Notes: generated from the sequence alone by a model not told the origin. DNA of 64,000 bases from Sediminibacillus dalangtanensis (GCF_017792025.1 NZ_CP046956.1:3410001-3474000), one strand, 5' to 3'. Shown: positions 35,964-45,713, numbered from the stretch's first letter. Numbers and translations: made by a program.

Positions 35964-36698
35964 TTAGTATTTTTTTAGTATTATCCGAAACATAAACTCA
36001 AATACTTTCAGAATTCGCTTCCACCTAAATGGCTGCTTTATCGTTCGATAAAGCCACTCTAGTTGAAGATTCACCCACAATTTAGGAGCTCTTTTAACTT
36101 CTCCCGCAATTACATCAAAGCTCCCTCCTACCCCCATAAACAGTCCTTTATCAAATTCATTAAAATATTTCGTTATCCATTCTTCCTGTCTTGGGGAACC
36201 TAGTGCTACAAATATTAAATCAGGTCGGCTATCCAATACTTCTTCTATGACTGTACGGTCTTCCAGTTCAAAAAAGCCATGATGCCTTCCTGCGATATGC
36301 AAATATGGATGAAGTGTTTTTAATCGTTCAACCATTTTTTTACTTACCTCTTCTGAAGCACCTAAAAAAAAGCAACTCAGTTGCTGATCTTCTGCGTAAC
36401 CGATAAGATGAGTCATCAAGTCAAAACCGGCAACACGTTCCTGAATCGGCTGCTTGATTAACTTTGAAGCCATCACAATGCCAGTTCCATCAGGAATAAT
36501 AAAGTCAGCCTGCTTAACCATACCTTTATATTTCTCATTTTCTTTCGCTTTCATTACAATTTCAGGATTGGCAGTGACAATATAGGTTTTCTTTTCCTCA
36601 GTTATTCTAGGGTAAAGATGTTTTTCAAGCAGCTGCTGCTGGGTCAAATTGAGGAAAGGTATATCCATAATGGATACATGGCTATTTGTTTTCAACAC
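35964..36698 (-). CDS. tagA: TagA N-acetylmannosaminyltransferase
   Basis: About 244 aa, WecG/TagA/CpsF family (GT26). It adds ManNAc to undecaprenyl-PP-GlcNAc, the first committed step of teichoic acid synthesis, at the inner face of the membrane. Conserved: VTANPEIVMKAK, DFIIPDGTGIVMASKL, RVAGFDLM, FFLGASEEV, LIFVALGSPRQEEWI, GVGGSFDVIAGEVKRAP and the basic C-terminal LEWLYRTIKQPFRWKR that holds it on the membrane. The start is uncertain: a GTG at 36698 has AAAGG 9 nt upstream, and a TTG at 36707 is also in frame. It stands alone on the minus strand with a TATAAT about 110 nt upstream. Confidence 0.93.
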   Translation of the reverse strand: MLKTNSHVSIMDIPFLNLTQQQLLEKHLYPRITEEKKTYIVTANPEIVMKAKENEKYKGMVKQADFIIPDGTGIVMASKLIKQPIQERVAGFDLMTHLIGYAEDQQLSCFFLGASEEVSKKMVERLKTLHPYLHIAGRHHGFFELEDRTVIEEVLDSRPDLIFVALGSPRQEEWITKYFNEFDKGLFMGVGGSFDVIAGEVKRAPKLWVNLQLEWLYRTIKQPFRWKRILKVFEFMFRIILKKY

Positions 36699-36883
36699 AA
36701 TAAACAACCTTTCAAATCTAGTTATACAGATTCATTTATCAAATCTCATAACTAATGGGTATGAATAGAAAAGGATATTATCAAGCAGATTATCACAGTA
36801 TTATACCTGTACTATTATGCCATTAAACCTTCACTTCGACAATTAATATTTTGCTATTGCAAAGATAGATATATCCAATTAAA

Positions 36884-36909
36884 AACACCACCACAAGTGG
36901 CGGCGTTTT
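36884..36909 (-). terminator. terminator of tagGH operon
   Basis: On the minus strand CGCCGCCAC-TT-GTGGTGGTG with G-T pairs, followed by TTTTT, 13 nt after the tagH stop. Confidence 0.75.
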
Positions 36910-36921
36910 ACGCTAACAAAA

Positions 36922-37728
36922 TTATTCGGATTTCATCAGTTGTTTATGGGCGCTCTCCAAAGCATTCTCACGATGTTTCTGTTTTTCCTTTTTGGACATT
37001 TTCTTGAAAGTCTTTAAAAATTCTTCATATTTTGGCATTACTTCCTCAACTGTTCCATAATCTTTCACTCTTCCGTATTCCAGCCAAAGCACTTTTTGAC
37101 AGAATCTCTTCATTTGACCAATGGAATGACTGACAAAGATCATTGTTTTGCCCTTTTCTTTAAATTCATTCATCTTTTCTAGGCTTTTTTCAGCGAAAGC
37201 CTTATCTCCAACTGATAAAGCCTCGTCAATAATCAAAATATCAGGATCAATCGTGACAGAAATTGCAAATCCTAAGCGTGACTTCATTCCGCTTGAATAG
37301 GACTTTACTGGTTGGTCAATGAACTTTCCAAGTTCTGCAAACTCTATAATATCAGGTTCCATTGCTTTGATCTCTTTTTTTGAAAATCCGAGCATCAGGC
37401 ATTTCAACTCGATATTATCCCTACCGGTAAGTTCTTTCTTCAATCCAGATGAAACAGCAATCAAGGAAGCTTGCCCGTTTAAATATACTTCCCCATACGT
37501 CTCGGGCACTATCCCTGCGATTATATTGGAAAGGGTTGATTTCCCAGAACCATTTACACCAACAAAACCGACTACATCACCTTTTTCCGCTTCAAAGTTT
37601 ACATCATGAAGTGCATAAAAATCCTCACCGTAATTTTTGGGCAAAATCAAATCAAATATCCGTTCTCTTGAGTTGTTGTACAACTTATACTTTTTGGAAA
37701 CATTTTTAACTATAATTGATTTTTCCAT
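36922..37728 (-). CDS. tagH: TagH, ATP-binding subunit of the teichoic acid exporter
   Basis: 268-aa ABC ATPase. Walker A GVNGSGKST, signature YSSGMKSRLGFAISV, Walker B ILIIDEALSVGD and switch VSHSIGQM are intact. The sequence from KNVSKKYKLYNNSRERIFD is typical of polysaccharide/teichoic acid exporters. It ends with a short Lys/Glu-rich tail and lacks the long C-terminal extension of B. subtilis TagH. With TagG it flips undecaprenyl-linked WTA outward. It lies 13 nt after tagG. Confidence 0.93.
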   Translation of the reverse strand: MEKSIIVKNVSKKYKLYNNSRERIFDLILPKNYGEDFYALHDVNFEAEKGDVVGFVGVNGSGKSTLSNIIAGIVPETYGEVYLNGQASLIAVSSGLKKELTGRDNIELKCLMLGFSKKEIKAMEPDIIEFAELGKFIDQPVKSYSSGMKSRLGFAISVTIDPDILIIDEALSVGDKAFAEKSLEKMNEFKEKGKTMIFVSHSIGQMKRFCQKVLWLEYGRVKDYGTVEEVMPKYEEFLKTFKKMSKKEKQKHRENALESAHKQLMKSE

Positions 37729-37741
37729 ATTATTCCCTTCT

Positions 37742-38563
37742 TTAGAGAAAGTCTATAAAATGTCTTCTGAATTTAATATGCAAAGTTGAACCGATTATAA
37801 GCAATACGAAAGTCAATATCCAAAAATAGATAGTGTATTCCCATTGGCTGATAAAGTACCATTCTGATCCTACGTATGCGGCACGGTATCCTGATATGAC
37901 ATAATACAAAGGGTTCAACTTCATAATAAATTGGATTGAAGGCATGTCTATAGTAGCTATAGGCCATAAAACTCCCGATAAATACAACACCATCCTTAAT
38001 GCAGATGCCAAAAGCATATGCAAATCTCTCACTATGGTAGAAAGAGTAGATGTGATCAAAGACAGTGCGTAAGTGAATGCAAACGTCGCAAAAGCAAAGT
38101 AAATTAGTTGCAAATAATAAATATTAATCGAGAAACCCGAGACATTGAAAAAAATCATCGTGATAACAATCATGATTAAATGGATGTACAGTTGCGAAAA
38201 AATAACGAAACTCGGAATGACACTCATTGGGAAATTCATCTTAGAGAGCATTCGTAAACGTTTATAAATTGACTTAGAGCCTTGAATAGTGGATTGGAAA
38301 AAAAAGAACCAAACAATGAATCCTGCCACCATCCATAGGACAAAGGGCACTTCTATCTCGGCCATTTGAATGTCAGCCCGATCCCTAAGACCATATCCAA
38401 ATACAAACCAGTATATGGCTATTTGAATTAGTGGATTTATTATTTCCCAAAGAACTCCCAAGTAATTACCCTGATTAGCACTTTTTATTTCATATAACGA
38501 TAACCTTCTGATTAAGAAGAAGTGTTGAATTTGTTCCTTTAACACTATCATTGCTGATTTCAT
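37742..38563 (-). CDS. tagG: TagG, permease of the teichoic acid exporter
   Basis: 273-aa ABC-2 type permease with six membrane segments. SLYEIKSANQGNYLGVLWEIINPLIQIAIYWFVFGYG is followed by the interfacial RDLHMLLASALRMVLYLSGVLWP and LNPLYYVISGYR, typical of Wzm/TagG. It forms the membrane pore of the WTA flippase with TagH. A TTG at 38581 opens the frame, but the ATG at 38561-38563 has AAGGA 7 nt before it and fits family length. A sigma-A-like promoter lies about 50 nt upstream. Confidence 0.93.
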   Translation of the reverse strand: MKSAMIVLKEQIQHFFLIRRLSLYEIKSANQGNYLGVLWEIINPLIQIAIYWFVFGYGLRDRADIQMAEIEVPFVLWMVAGFIVWFFFFQSTIQGSKSIYKRLRMLSKMNFPMSVIPSFVIFSQLYIHLIMIVITMIFFNVSGFSINIYYLQLIYFAFATFAFTYALSLITSTLSTIVRDLHMLLASALRMVLYLSGVLWPIATIDMPSIQFIMKLNPLYYVISGYRAAYVGSEWYFISQWEYTIYFWILTFVLLIIGSTLHIKFRRHFIDFL

Positions 38564-38610
38564 AAGGTATTCCTTCCTCAAATAGTTCTAGCTGTTCAAA
38601 TACTTATCAA

Positions 38611-38639
38611 ATTATACTAAGGTCAATGAAAAAAAACAA
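38611..38639 (-). promoter_or_regulatory. sigma-A-type promoter of tagGH
   Basis: On the minus strand TTGTTT, a 17-nt spacer and a perfect TATAAT; about 48 nt before the tagG ATG. Confidence 0.6.
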
Positions 38640-38710
38640 CCTAGTACCGCAACAGTTCTTCCATCATTACGGATTATACTTCTTTAGCTAGTTTTAATAA
38701 CATAATTACG

Positions 38711-39910
38711 TTAATTGTCTTCAAACACAATATCCACCACTTGCTTTGCAGCATCACCAGATTCCAAACCGCAAAAACGCTGGTAGAAATCCTGATAAAT
38801 TTTATCTGTAGTTACATCCACTTCTCTCGCTCGATTTATTTCGTCGATAACTCCTTCGGTCGTTTTTACCAGAGGACCAGGGGCCTGCTCCTCAATATCG
38901 AAATAAAAACCCCTTAATTTATCTCTATATTCATCAATGTCATATACATAAAAAATGATCGGCCTGTGTAAATTCGCATAATCAAAGAACACAGATGAAT
39001 AATCGGTAACCAGGACATCAGCCATCAAGTATAGTTCACGAATATCTTCATGCCTAGAGAAGTCATATGCAAAACCTTCATAATCAGACAGATTCAGGTT
39101 CTCCGCAACTAAATAATGCATGCGCAGCAAGAGAATATACTTCGACCCCAGTTCTTCTTTCATTTTTGACAAGTCAAGTGAGTTGTCAAACTTATAGCGG
39201 CCTTTTTTATGGAATTGGTTATCTCTCCATGTCGGCGCATAAAGGACGATTTTCTTGTCTAAAGGTAAATCATATTTTTGCTTTAAGTCCTTAATGGTTT
39301 CCGTAGTATTGGCATAGTACAAGTAGTCATTTCGCGGGTAACCCGATTCAATCATAGTCTTATTAAAGCGAAACGCTCTTCGGAAGATTTCACTAGAATA
39401 CTGATTAGGTGACACGAGATAGTCCCATTTAGCTGCTTCTTCCGTGAAATTGCGTTTATATTTTTCTGTCGTTGTACCCGGCATATGGACTTCCCTCATG
39501 TCCGCCGCTAGTTTTTTCAATGGTGTACCATGCCAGGTTTGGACATAGGTTGTATGCTTCGGCTTTGGTATCCACAAAGGCAGTCTGCTATTGGTAATCC
39601 AATATTTGGCGCGCGGCATGATCAACAGCCATCTAAGCGATAGTCTTCTGACCGTATTCAAGCCTCTTCCCTGAAACAGGTGTTCATTCCGTTTATCAAC
39701 ACTCCAGTAAAAAGTAAAGTCCATGTCATGCTCTTTCATATACTCATAAATCGCCCTTGGATTGTCACTGTATTGCTTTCCCAAAAAGCTTTCGAATACC
39801 ACCAAGTTTTTATTAGGGGGAAGCTTGGTCATCATGCAAAACAGTATTCGATATATTCTTACATATATTCTTTTCATTATATTGTAAAGTGACGCAAACA
39901 AGAAAGCCAT
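38711..39910 (-). CDS. TagF-type CDP-glycerol glycerophosphotransferase, short form
   Basis: 399-aa GT-B enzyme that uses CDP-glycerol. It aligns by eye along its whole length with the C-terminal half of the tagF product at 40044-42266: NLVVFESFLGKQYSDNPRAIYEYM, TYVQTWHGTPLKKLAADM with the catalytic-type His, GYPRNDYL, LLRMHYL with the second His, and VTDYSSVFFDYANLHRPI. It lacks the N-terminal GT2-like region of TagF. It may be a primase (TarF-like), a second polymerase, or act on another polymer. The ATG at 39908-39910 has AAAGGAG; an upstream ATG at 39943 has no good box. It lies downstream of tagF, with a terminator and its own promoter between. Confidence 0.88.
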   Translation of the reverse strand: MAFLFASLYNIMKRIYVRIYRILFCMMTKLPPNKNLVVFESFLGKQYSDNPRAIYEYMKEHDMDFTFYWSVDKRNEHLFQGRGLNTVRRLSLRWLLIMPRAKYWITNSRLPLWIPKPKHTTYVQTWHGTPLKKLAADMREVHMPGTTTEKYKRNFTEEAAKWDYLVSPNQYSSEIFRRAFRFNKTMIESGYPRNDYLYYANTTETIKDLKQKYDLPLDKKIVLYAPTWRDNQFHKKGRYKFDNSLDLSKMKEELGSKYILLLRMHYLVAENLNLSDYEGFAYDFSRHEDIRELYLMADVLVTDYSSVFFDYANLHRPIIFYVYDIDEYRDKLRGFYFDIEEQAPGPLVKTTEGVIDEINRAREVDVTTDKIYQDFYQRFCGLESGDAAKQVVDIVFEDN

Positions 39911-39941
39911 GATTTTTTCTCCTTTAACACTTCTTATCGTC

Positions 39942-39970
39942 ATTTTATCTATCAGCTAGCGTTAAGTAAA
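39942..39970 (-). promoter_or_regulatory. sigma-A-type promoter of short tagF-like gene
   Basis: On the minus strand TTTACT, 17-nt spacer, TAAAAT, about 32 nt before the ATG at 39910. Confidence 0.5.
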
Positions 39971-40002
39971 ATGAAAAACTAGTGCTGGATTAATCAAAAA
40001 TA

Positions 40003-40029
40003 ACAGGACTGATTTCCTTTCAGTCCTGT
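40003..40029 (-). terminator. terminator after tagF
   Basis: ACAGGACTGA-N7-TCAGTCCTGT; on the minus strand it is followed by TATTTTTG. Confidence 0.85.
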
Positions 40030-40043
40030 ATTTACTGCATTAC

Positions 40044-42266
40044 CTATTTGTTGAACACTTGCTGAACAACTTTTTCAGCAGCATTCCCTTCATCCCATGC
40101 ACAAAACTTTGTATAAAACGCATGGTAACGTTTTGCATAATCTTCACTCAGTGAATCGATGTTTTCGAGTGCTTTAATTACTTGCTCTGTGTTTTTCAAA
40201 AGCGGACCCGGAGCCTCATTTTCAATATCAAAATAGAAACCGCGCAAAGTATCTTTATAAACATCCAAATCATAGGTGTAAAAAAGAATCGGTCTTTTTA
40301 AGTTAGCATAATCAAAAAATACGGAAGAATAATCCGTAACCAATATATCAGATACTAGATAAAGATGACCTATATCGTCATATTTGGAAAAGTCATAGGC
40401 AAATCCCTCAAATTCACTTATATCTAATTGATTCGCTATAAGGTAATGCATTCTAAGAACAACAACATAGTCATCACCCAATCGAGATCTCATTTGCTCT
40501 AAATCCAATTGAAGGTTAAATTTATACTTGCCCCGTTCAAAAAATTCATTATCCCGCCAGGTCGGCGCATACAAGATGACTTTTTTTTCTTGCGGCAAAT
40601 TCAGTTGGTTTTTAAGGTCTTTTTGTAGTTTTTCCTTATCGGGGGCTGAGAGGATATCATTTCGAGGATATCCCGTTTCCAACATTTTATTTTGAAATTG
40701 AAAAGCTCTCTTAAATATCTTTGAAGAGTAATTATTTGGCGAGACTAAATAATCCCATTTGCCTGCTTCCCGAACGAAATTCCGCTTGTATTTAACAGTA
40801 TTGGTTCCCGGCATACTAACCTCACCCATATCAGCAGCCAATTTTTTCAACGGTGTTCCGTGCCAAGTCTGTAGATAGGTTGTTTCCTGCCGTTTATTCA
40901 AGTAATTGGGCATCCGGGCATTGCTTATCCAATACTTGGCCCGTCCTATATTGTAATAATAACGAAGGCTTAACCTTTTTACTTTCTTTGGGTTGCCGGG
41001 AATAACTTTACTCAGATCATTCAAGCTCCATACATAGTCATATTCCGGATATTGTTTCATCATATATTCATAAATATATTTTGGACTATCATTGTAATTT
41101 TTACCTTGAAAACTTTCCAACACTACCACGTTGTCCTTTACCGGCATTTTCATGAATAACAGCCGATACAATCCTAGAAAAAATTTATTTTTACTTTTTG
41201 TCATATTCCGGATTTGCCTTAAATTATTGTGGAATTTAATTACTGACTTATATTTAGGCAGGTCTTTCGTTCTCAAGGTTTTCATTTCTTTACGAAGAAT
41301 GATTGATTTATTTTTCAGGAGATTTGCATCTACTTTTTTTGCCCCAGATTCTAGTAAATCATATATTTCATCAATATTTAAAGGATTTTTGATAAATATC
41401 GCGATTTGCTTGCGATAATAGTTCAAAAATTGTTGATCCAAGTATTTTTCTGCGGCAGTGTTTTCTGTATAAGTTTCTCGCAAAGTATTGTAAACTTGTA
41501 AAAAATCCCTGACTTTTTCTCTACTTTCCGATTGGTTTAGGGATGGATTATTAATCGGGTCATTTCGCCTGCGTTTATAATAGACACTGTTTTTCACCAG
41601 AAGTACTTGCTCAAGGTTTACCAAAGCAGGGACAAGAAAAGCCAAGTCTGATTGGTGCTTTACTTGGTCAGTGAACCGCAACCCGTGTTCCTCAATAAAA
41701 TCGCGGGAAATCAGGCGGTTAAGTACTGACCTGTTCTTGAATAATTTCGCCCTTTTTTTCTTATATAGAACTGTTTTATCCTTAGAAGTTATATCTTCCT
41801 CCAGGTTACTTGTTTCACCCTCGGCTGAAGTTTCTGCAGATTCCACAACTTTTATATCTTCCTGCACATTTTGTTCTTCTTTTTGAAGCGATATTGTATC
41901 AGTAGTAGTAATTTTTGTTTTCCCGACAATCATGGAGAAGCCCTCAGCATTCCTTAACAGGCTTTCCAATGTATCCTCGCGAATATAATCATCACTGTCT
42001 AAAAAATAAATGTAATCCCCAACTGCTTGTTCAAGTCCTTTGTTACGTGCAAATCCTACGCCGTTTTGTTTCTCTAAGGTAACGACCTTTACTCGTTCAT
42101 CCAAGAGTGCAAGGCATTTGATTATTTGTTTACTTTCTGATTCTGAATCATCATCAATGATGATGATCTCAAAATTTTGATAAGTTTGTTCCAAAACGGA
42201 ATTTATACAATCCTTTAAATATATACCCGTGTTTTTAACAGGTATAATAACGGAAATCTTTTTCAT
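40044..42266 (-). CDS. tagF: TagF poly(glycerol phosphate) polymerase
   Basis: 740 aa. N-terminal GT2-like domain (ISVIIPVKNTGIYLKDCINSVL, IIIDDDS, YIYFLDSDDYI), a linker with an acidic Glu/Ser/Thr stretch at about 130-165, then the CDP-glycerol transferase GT-B domain from about 370: VVVLESFQGKNYNDSPKYIYEYM, TYLQTWHGTPLKKLAADMGE, VVLRMHYLIANQLDISEFEG and VTDYSSVFFDYANLKRP. This is the architecture of staphylococcal TagF, the enzyme that repeatedly adds glycerol phosphate to the WTA primer on the cytoplasmic face. The two essential-type histidines are those in TWHGTP and RMHYL. The ATG at 42264-42266 with GGAG is preferred over a GTG at 42275. A sigma-A-like promoter lies upstream. Confidence 0.9.
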   Translation of the reverse strand: MKKISVIIPVKNTGIYLKDCINSVLEQTYQNFEIIIIDDDSESESKQIIKCLALLDERVKVVTLEKQNGVGFARNKGLEQAVGDYIYFLDSDDYIREDTLESLLRNAEGFSMIVGKTKITTTDTISLQKEEQNVQEDIKVVESAETSAEGETSNLEEDITSKDKTVLYKKKRAKLFKNRSVLNRLISRDFIEEHGLRFTDQVKHQSDLAFLVPALVNLEQVLLVKNSVYYKRRRNDPINNPSLNQSESREKVRDFLQVYNTLRETYTENTAAEKYLDQQFLNYYRKQIAIFIKNPLNIDEIYDLLESGAKKVDANLLKNKSIILRKEMKTLRTKDLPKYKSVIKFHNNLRQIRNMTKSKNKFFLGLYRLLFMKMPVKDNVVVLESFQGKNYNDSPKYIYEYMMKQYPEYDYVWSLNDLSKVIPGNPKKVKRLSLRYYYNIGRAKYWISNARMPNYLNKRQETTYLQTWHGTPLKKLAADMGEVSMPGTNTVKYKRNFVREAGKWDYLVSPNNYSSKIFKRAFQFQNKMLETGYPRNDILSAPDKEKLQKDLKNQLNLPQEKKVILYAPTWRDNEFFERGKYKFNLQLDLEQMRSRLGDDYVVVLRMHYLIANQLDISEFEGFAYDFSKYDDIGHLYLVSDILVTDYSSVFFDYANLKRPILFYTYDLDVYKDTLRGFYFDIENEAPGPLLKNTEQVIKALENIDSLSEDYAKRYHAFYTKFCAWDEGNAAEKVVQQVFNK

Positions 42267-42301
42267 TCTGTCCACTCCAAGAATATGATATCAATTTTCA
42301 T

Positions 42302-42330
42302 ATTATATCATGTAGGTACAAAGCAGTAAA
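42302..42330 (-). promoter_or_regulatory. sigma-A-type promoter of tagF
   Basis: On the minus strand TTTACT, a 17-nt spacer and a perfect TATAAT, about 36 nt before the ATG. Confidence 0.6.
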
Positions 42331-42749
42331 ACTTATGAAACAAAATGTTACACTTTTCTATTCTGAGTTTAATCTACTAATATACAATCTAAAACCAAAA
42401 TGGAGAAACTATTGCTTCTCCTCCATCCAGGTTTGTAGGTACTTTAGTCCTCGAAAAAATGTCGAATAATAGGGAAAAATAACCTTAACAATTTAAGTGA
42501 ATCTTGCCATAATAAACTATACGTTTATGTAAACGAGGTGATTGATAGACAAAATACACTGATGAATTTCACAAAGGATTGATAAGTGATTCCTTTTGTA
42601 AAATGGGAATGTAATCACTCTACTATAAATAGAAAACAATAGAATACGATAATCTAGAAGTTATACTATATAAGTTTACTAACTACTCATCTTTCCTAAA
42701 ACGTTGTCAGTAACTCAGCCAAGATCCAACACTACATGGGGGAGAGAGA
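42331..42749. other. gene-free leader before the glucosaminidase gene
   Basis: No coding sequence is supported here. A GGAGAA/TTCTCC hairpin lies around 42401-42421, and AT-rich -10-like boxes (TATAAA, TATACT, TATATA) lie between 42620 and 42675 without a clear -35. TGTAAA and TGTAAT half-sites near 42597-42616 are 7 nt apart, not 5, so they are not called as a WalR box. Confidence 0.5.
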
Positions 42750-45713
42750 TTGAAAAAATTAATTAAGATATCAGCTTACATGCTTGGCTTTTTGGTATGT
42801 GCTCACTTCTTCCCTTCCTTTGTTTCAGCAGCTCCAGGCGATAATTTACAAGGCATAGGCATACAGGATTCAACACCTGTTTACGCAAAGACATCAACAA
42901 GTTCGACGGTGTTGAAATCTTACGAGCGTGGAACATTACTCCGTTATAGTACTTATAATACTTCTTGGTATAAGGCAACCGTCTATATTCGCGGGGAAGC
43001 GACGACTGGATATATTCGAAAACGGGATGTCGAAACTGCCGTATCTCCACAGAGGAGTCTGCAAGGGATCGGAAAAGCGAATACTACGAACGTATATGCT
43101 TTAGCATCCGATTCTTCTAAAGTGTTAAAATCTTATAGCAAAGGAACCATCCTTAAGTACAAAACGCTTACTTCAAACTGGTATCAGGCCACGGTTTATT
43201 TAAACGGACGGGCAACTACTGGCTACATATATGCTAGCGATGTAGAGAATGCAGACAACTCACCTGCCAATCTCTTGGGTGTTAGTCTGACCGATCCAGT
43301 TAAGGTTTATCAACAAGCAATTGAAACTAGCGATGTTCTAAAATCATATGGACAAGGGACAGTATTAAAGTATAAAACCTTCACTTCCGGTTGGTACAAG
43401 GCCACTGTATATGTCCGTGGAAAAGCCAAAACTGGTTATATAAGCAAAAAGCAGGTAGAGAATGCTGACCCAGAACCCACAGAAATAGTGGGTGTTGGTT
43501 TGAAAAGTTCCACCAAGGTGTATGATTCTCCAAACAGCAATTCCAATACACTGAAAGCATACAGGAATGGAACAGTCTTACAATACCGGACATTCACTTC
43601 TAAGTGGTATCAAGCTACAGTGTATGTGAACGGCAAGGCGAGAACAGGATATATCAGTAAAAGTGATGTCGAAGATGGAGAAGCCTCTCCATCAGTTTTG
43701 GAAGGAATTGGGGTCTACAGTAGCACCTCTGTTTACGCACAAGCCTCTACCGATTCTAAACAGCTGAAAAGTTATAAACAGGGGACGATTTTACAATACG
43801 AGACCTTCACCTCCAACTGGTATAAAGCAAAAGTCTATCTCAATGGCCAAGCCAGGACTGGTTATATTTACAAGAATGATGTGGAAAATGGTGCAAGCTC
43901 ACCAGTCAGCCTGGAAGGCGTGGGACTAAAAAGCAAAACAAATGTGTACGCTGCTGCTACATCTAGTTCTGCGGTGCTGAAATCCTATCAGCAAGGTACA
44001 ATACTAAACTATCAAACTTTCACTTCAAGTTGGTACCGGGCAACTGTCTATGTCGACGGAAAAGCGAAAACCGGTTATATCGCCAAAAACGATGTGGAAA
44101 ATGCCGATGATCAACCGAACACGTTAAATGGTATTGCCGCAAAAGCGCCGACCAATGTCTATACTTCACCGGTTGGCTCTAAAACGGTTAAATCATACAA
44201 ACAGGGATCGTCGCTAAAATACCAGACATATACGACTGGCTGGTACCAGGCAACCGTATATGTCGATGGCAAAAAACAAACAGGCTACATCAAAAATTCC
44301 GATGTCGAAAACTTGGAAGCTGTTCCCGAACAGCTTCAGGGATATGGTGCCAAAAGCCCTACCAATGTCTATGCCAATCCATCGACTTCCGCTTCTGTGT
44401 TGAAGTCATATAGCCATGGTTCCGAGTTGAAGTATAAAACATATACTGCCAGCTGGTATCAGGCAACTGTCTATGTCAATGGCAAAGCAAGGACTGGTTA
44501 TATTCATAAAAACGATGTCAGCGACACACCGCAGACAGTCTATCAGACTACCAAATATGACCATACGTTTAGCCAGGCGGCCGACATCCAAATGACAAGA
44601 ACACCAAAGGCAAATGGCTCCGGAACGATTCCGGCCACCAGAAGCCAAGTCGAGTACTACATGAATCCGGATAATTTTGCTAAAGATGCATCAAGCTACT
44701 TTCAATTCTTGAAGCTATCACATAGTGCGCAGTTAAGTGCCAATGAAATCAACAGCAAAGTACTAAACAACAAAGGCACTTTGACAGGAACTGCGGATGC
44801 GTTTATCGAAGCTGGCGAGAAATTCAACATCAATGAAGTTTACTTGATGGCCCATGCCCTACATGAAACCAATAATGGCAAATCAGCATTGGCTGCCGGA
44901 GTTGGTGTTGATGCGAAAGGAAATGTGGTCGGTTCAGGTAAGACACCTGCCTATACCGTGTATAACATGTACGGCTACGGTGCTTATGACGGCTGCGCCC
45001 TATCATGCGGTGCCAAGTATGCTTTTGACCATAATTGGTTTACGCCGGAAGCAGCAGTCATCGGTGGTGCCGAGGATGTGACAAAGAACTATATTAATAA
45101 AGGGCAAGATACGCTTTATAAAATGCGCTGGAACCCAGCCAATCCGGGTGTGCACCAGTACGCCACCCATGTTTCCTGGGCAGTGAGCCAGACGACGAAG
45201 ATAAGCGATATTTATTCCTTATTGGACAAATATGTATTGAGCTACGATATTCCGCAATACCGCAATCAACCAGAGCCAGGAACAATCAGTGAGCTTCCTG
45301 CTGGAATATACGGTGTGACCACTACCAGATTGAACTTCCGGACAGAGCCGAATTCCTCAAGCAGTGTGACGATTATCAGCACGCTGGACAACGGCCAAAA
45401 AGTAGAAGTTCTCGGATCAAACGGCAACGGCTGGTACCAGGTGAAAGTCGGCAGTCAAACCGGATGGGTTTCTTCTTCCTATGTTGATCTTCTGAACCTT
45501 CTGGAAGTGACGGCTTCCTCCCTGAATGTCCGGACCGAGCCTTCTACTAACGGTAGCCCTGTCGGCGGTCTTAGGAATGGAACCCTTGTTGCCGGCATGC
45601 TCGACAAAAGCGACCATTTAGTCAAAGATGGTGTATGGTATCAAATCGACTACAATGGCTCTGCGCACTGGGTGAGCGGAGGAAATGACGGAGGATATAT
45701 TTCCGAAAAATAG
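42750..45713 (+). CDS. secreted N-acetylglucosaminidase with eight N-terminal and two C-terminal SH3-like repeats
   Basis: 987-aa autolysin. The signal peptide runs to about residue 27. Eight repeats of 70-71 residues (about 34-600) each run L.G.G...T.VY......LKSY..GT.L.Y.T.TS.WY.ATVY..G.A.TGYI...DVE and resemble SH3b cell-wall-binding modules. The glucosaminidase domain (LytG/GH73 type, about 630-830) has catalytic Glu706 in LMAHALHETNNGKS and YNMYGYGAYD. Two bacterial SH3 domains (about 850-985; LNFRTEPNSSS, LNVRTEPSTNG) end the protein. It should cut between GlcNAc and MurNAc in glycan strands and stay wall-bound. The start is TTG after GGGGGAGAG. It lies divergent from tagF. Confidence 0.9.
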   Translation: MKKLIKISAYMLGFLVCAHFFPSFVSAAPGDNLQGIGIQDSTPVYAKTSTSSTVLKSYERGTLLRYSTYNTSWYKATVYIRGEATTGYIRKRDVETAVSPQRSLQGIGKANTTNVYALASDSSKVLKSYSKGTILKYKTLTSNWYQATVYLNGRATTGYIYASDVENADNSPANLLGVSLTDPVKVYQQAIETSDVLKSYGQGTVLKYKTFTSGWYKATVYVRGKAKTGYISKKQVENADPEPTEIVGVGLKSSTKVYDSPNSNSNTLKAYRNGTVLQYRTFTSKWYQATVYVNGKARTGYISKSDVEDGEASPSVLEGIGVYSSTSVYAQASTDSKQLKSYKQGTILQYETFTSNWYKAKVYLNGQARTGYIYKNDVENGASSPVSLEGVGLKSKTNVYAAATSSSAVLKSYQQGTILNYQTFTSSWYRATVYVDGKAKTGYIAKNDVENADDQPNTLNGIAAKAPTNVYTSPVGSKTVKSYKQGSSLKYQTYTTGWYQATVYVDGKKQTGYIKNSDVENLEAVPEQLQGYGAKSPTNVYANPSTSASVLKSYSHGSELKYKTYTASWYQATVYVNGKARTGYIHKNDVSDTPQTVYQTTKYDHTFSQAADIQMTRTPKANGSGTIPATRSQVEYYMNPDNFAKDASSYFQFLKLSHSAQLSANEINSKVLNNKGTLTGTADAFIEAGEKFNINEVYLMAHALHETNNGKSALAAGVGVDAKGNVVGSGKTPAYTVYNMYGYGAYDGCALSCGAKYAFDHNWFTPEAAVIGGAEDVTKNYINKGQDTLYKMRWNPANPGVHQYATHVSWAVSQTTKISDIYSLLDKYVLSYDIPQYRNQPEPGTISELPAGIYGVTTTRLNFRTEPNSSSSVTIISTLDNGQKVEVLGSNGNGWYQVKVGSQTGWVSSSYVDLLNLLEVTASSLNVRTEPSTNGSPVGGLRNGTLVAGMLDKSDHLVKDGVWYQIDYNGSAHWVSGGNDGGYISEK

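Noticed and set aside
40044..42266. TagF seen as a novel GT2-glycerophosphotransferase fusion
   Set aside because: Staphylococcal TagF and B. subtilis GgaB already have a GT2-like N-terminus, so the layout is known.
42597..42616. WalR box before the glucosaminidase gene
   Set aside because: The two TGTAAx half-sites are 7 nt apart, not 5.
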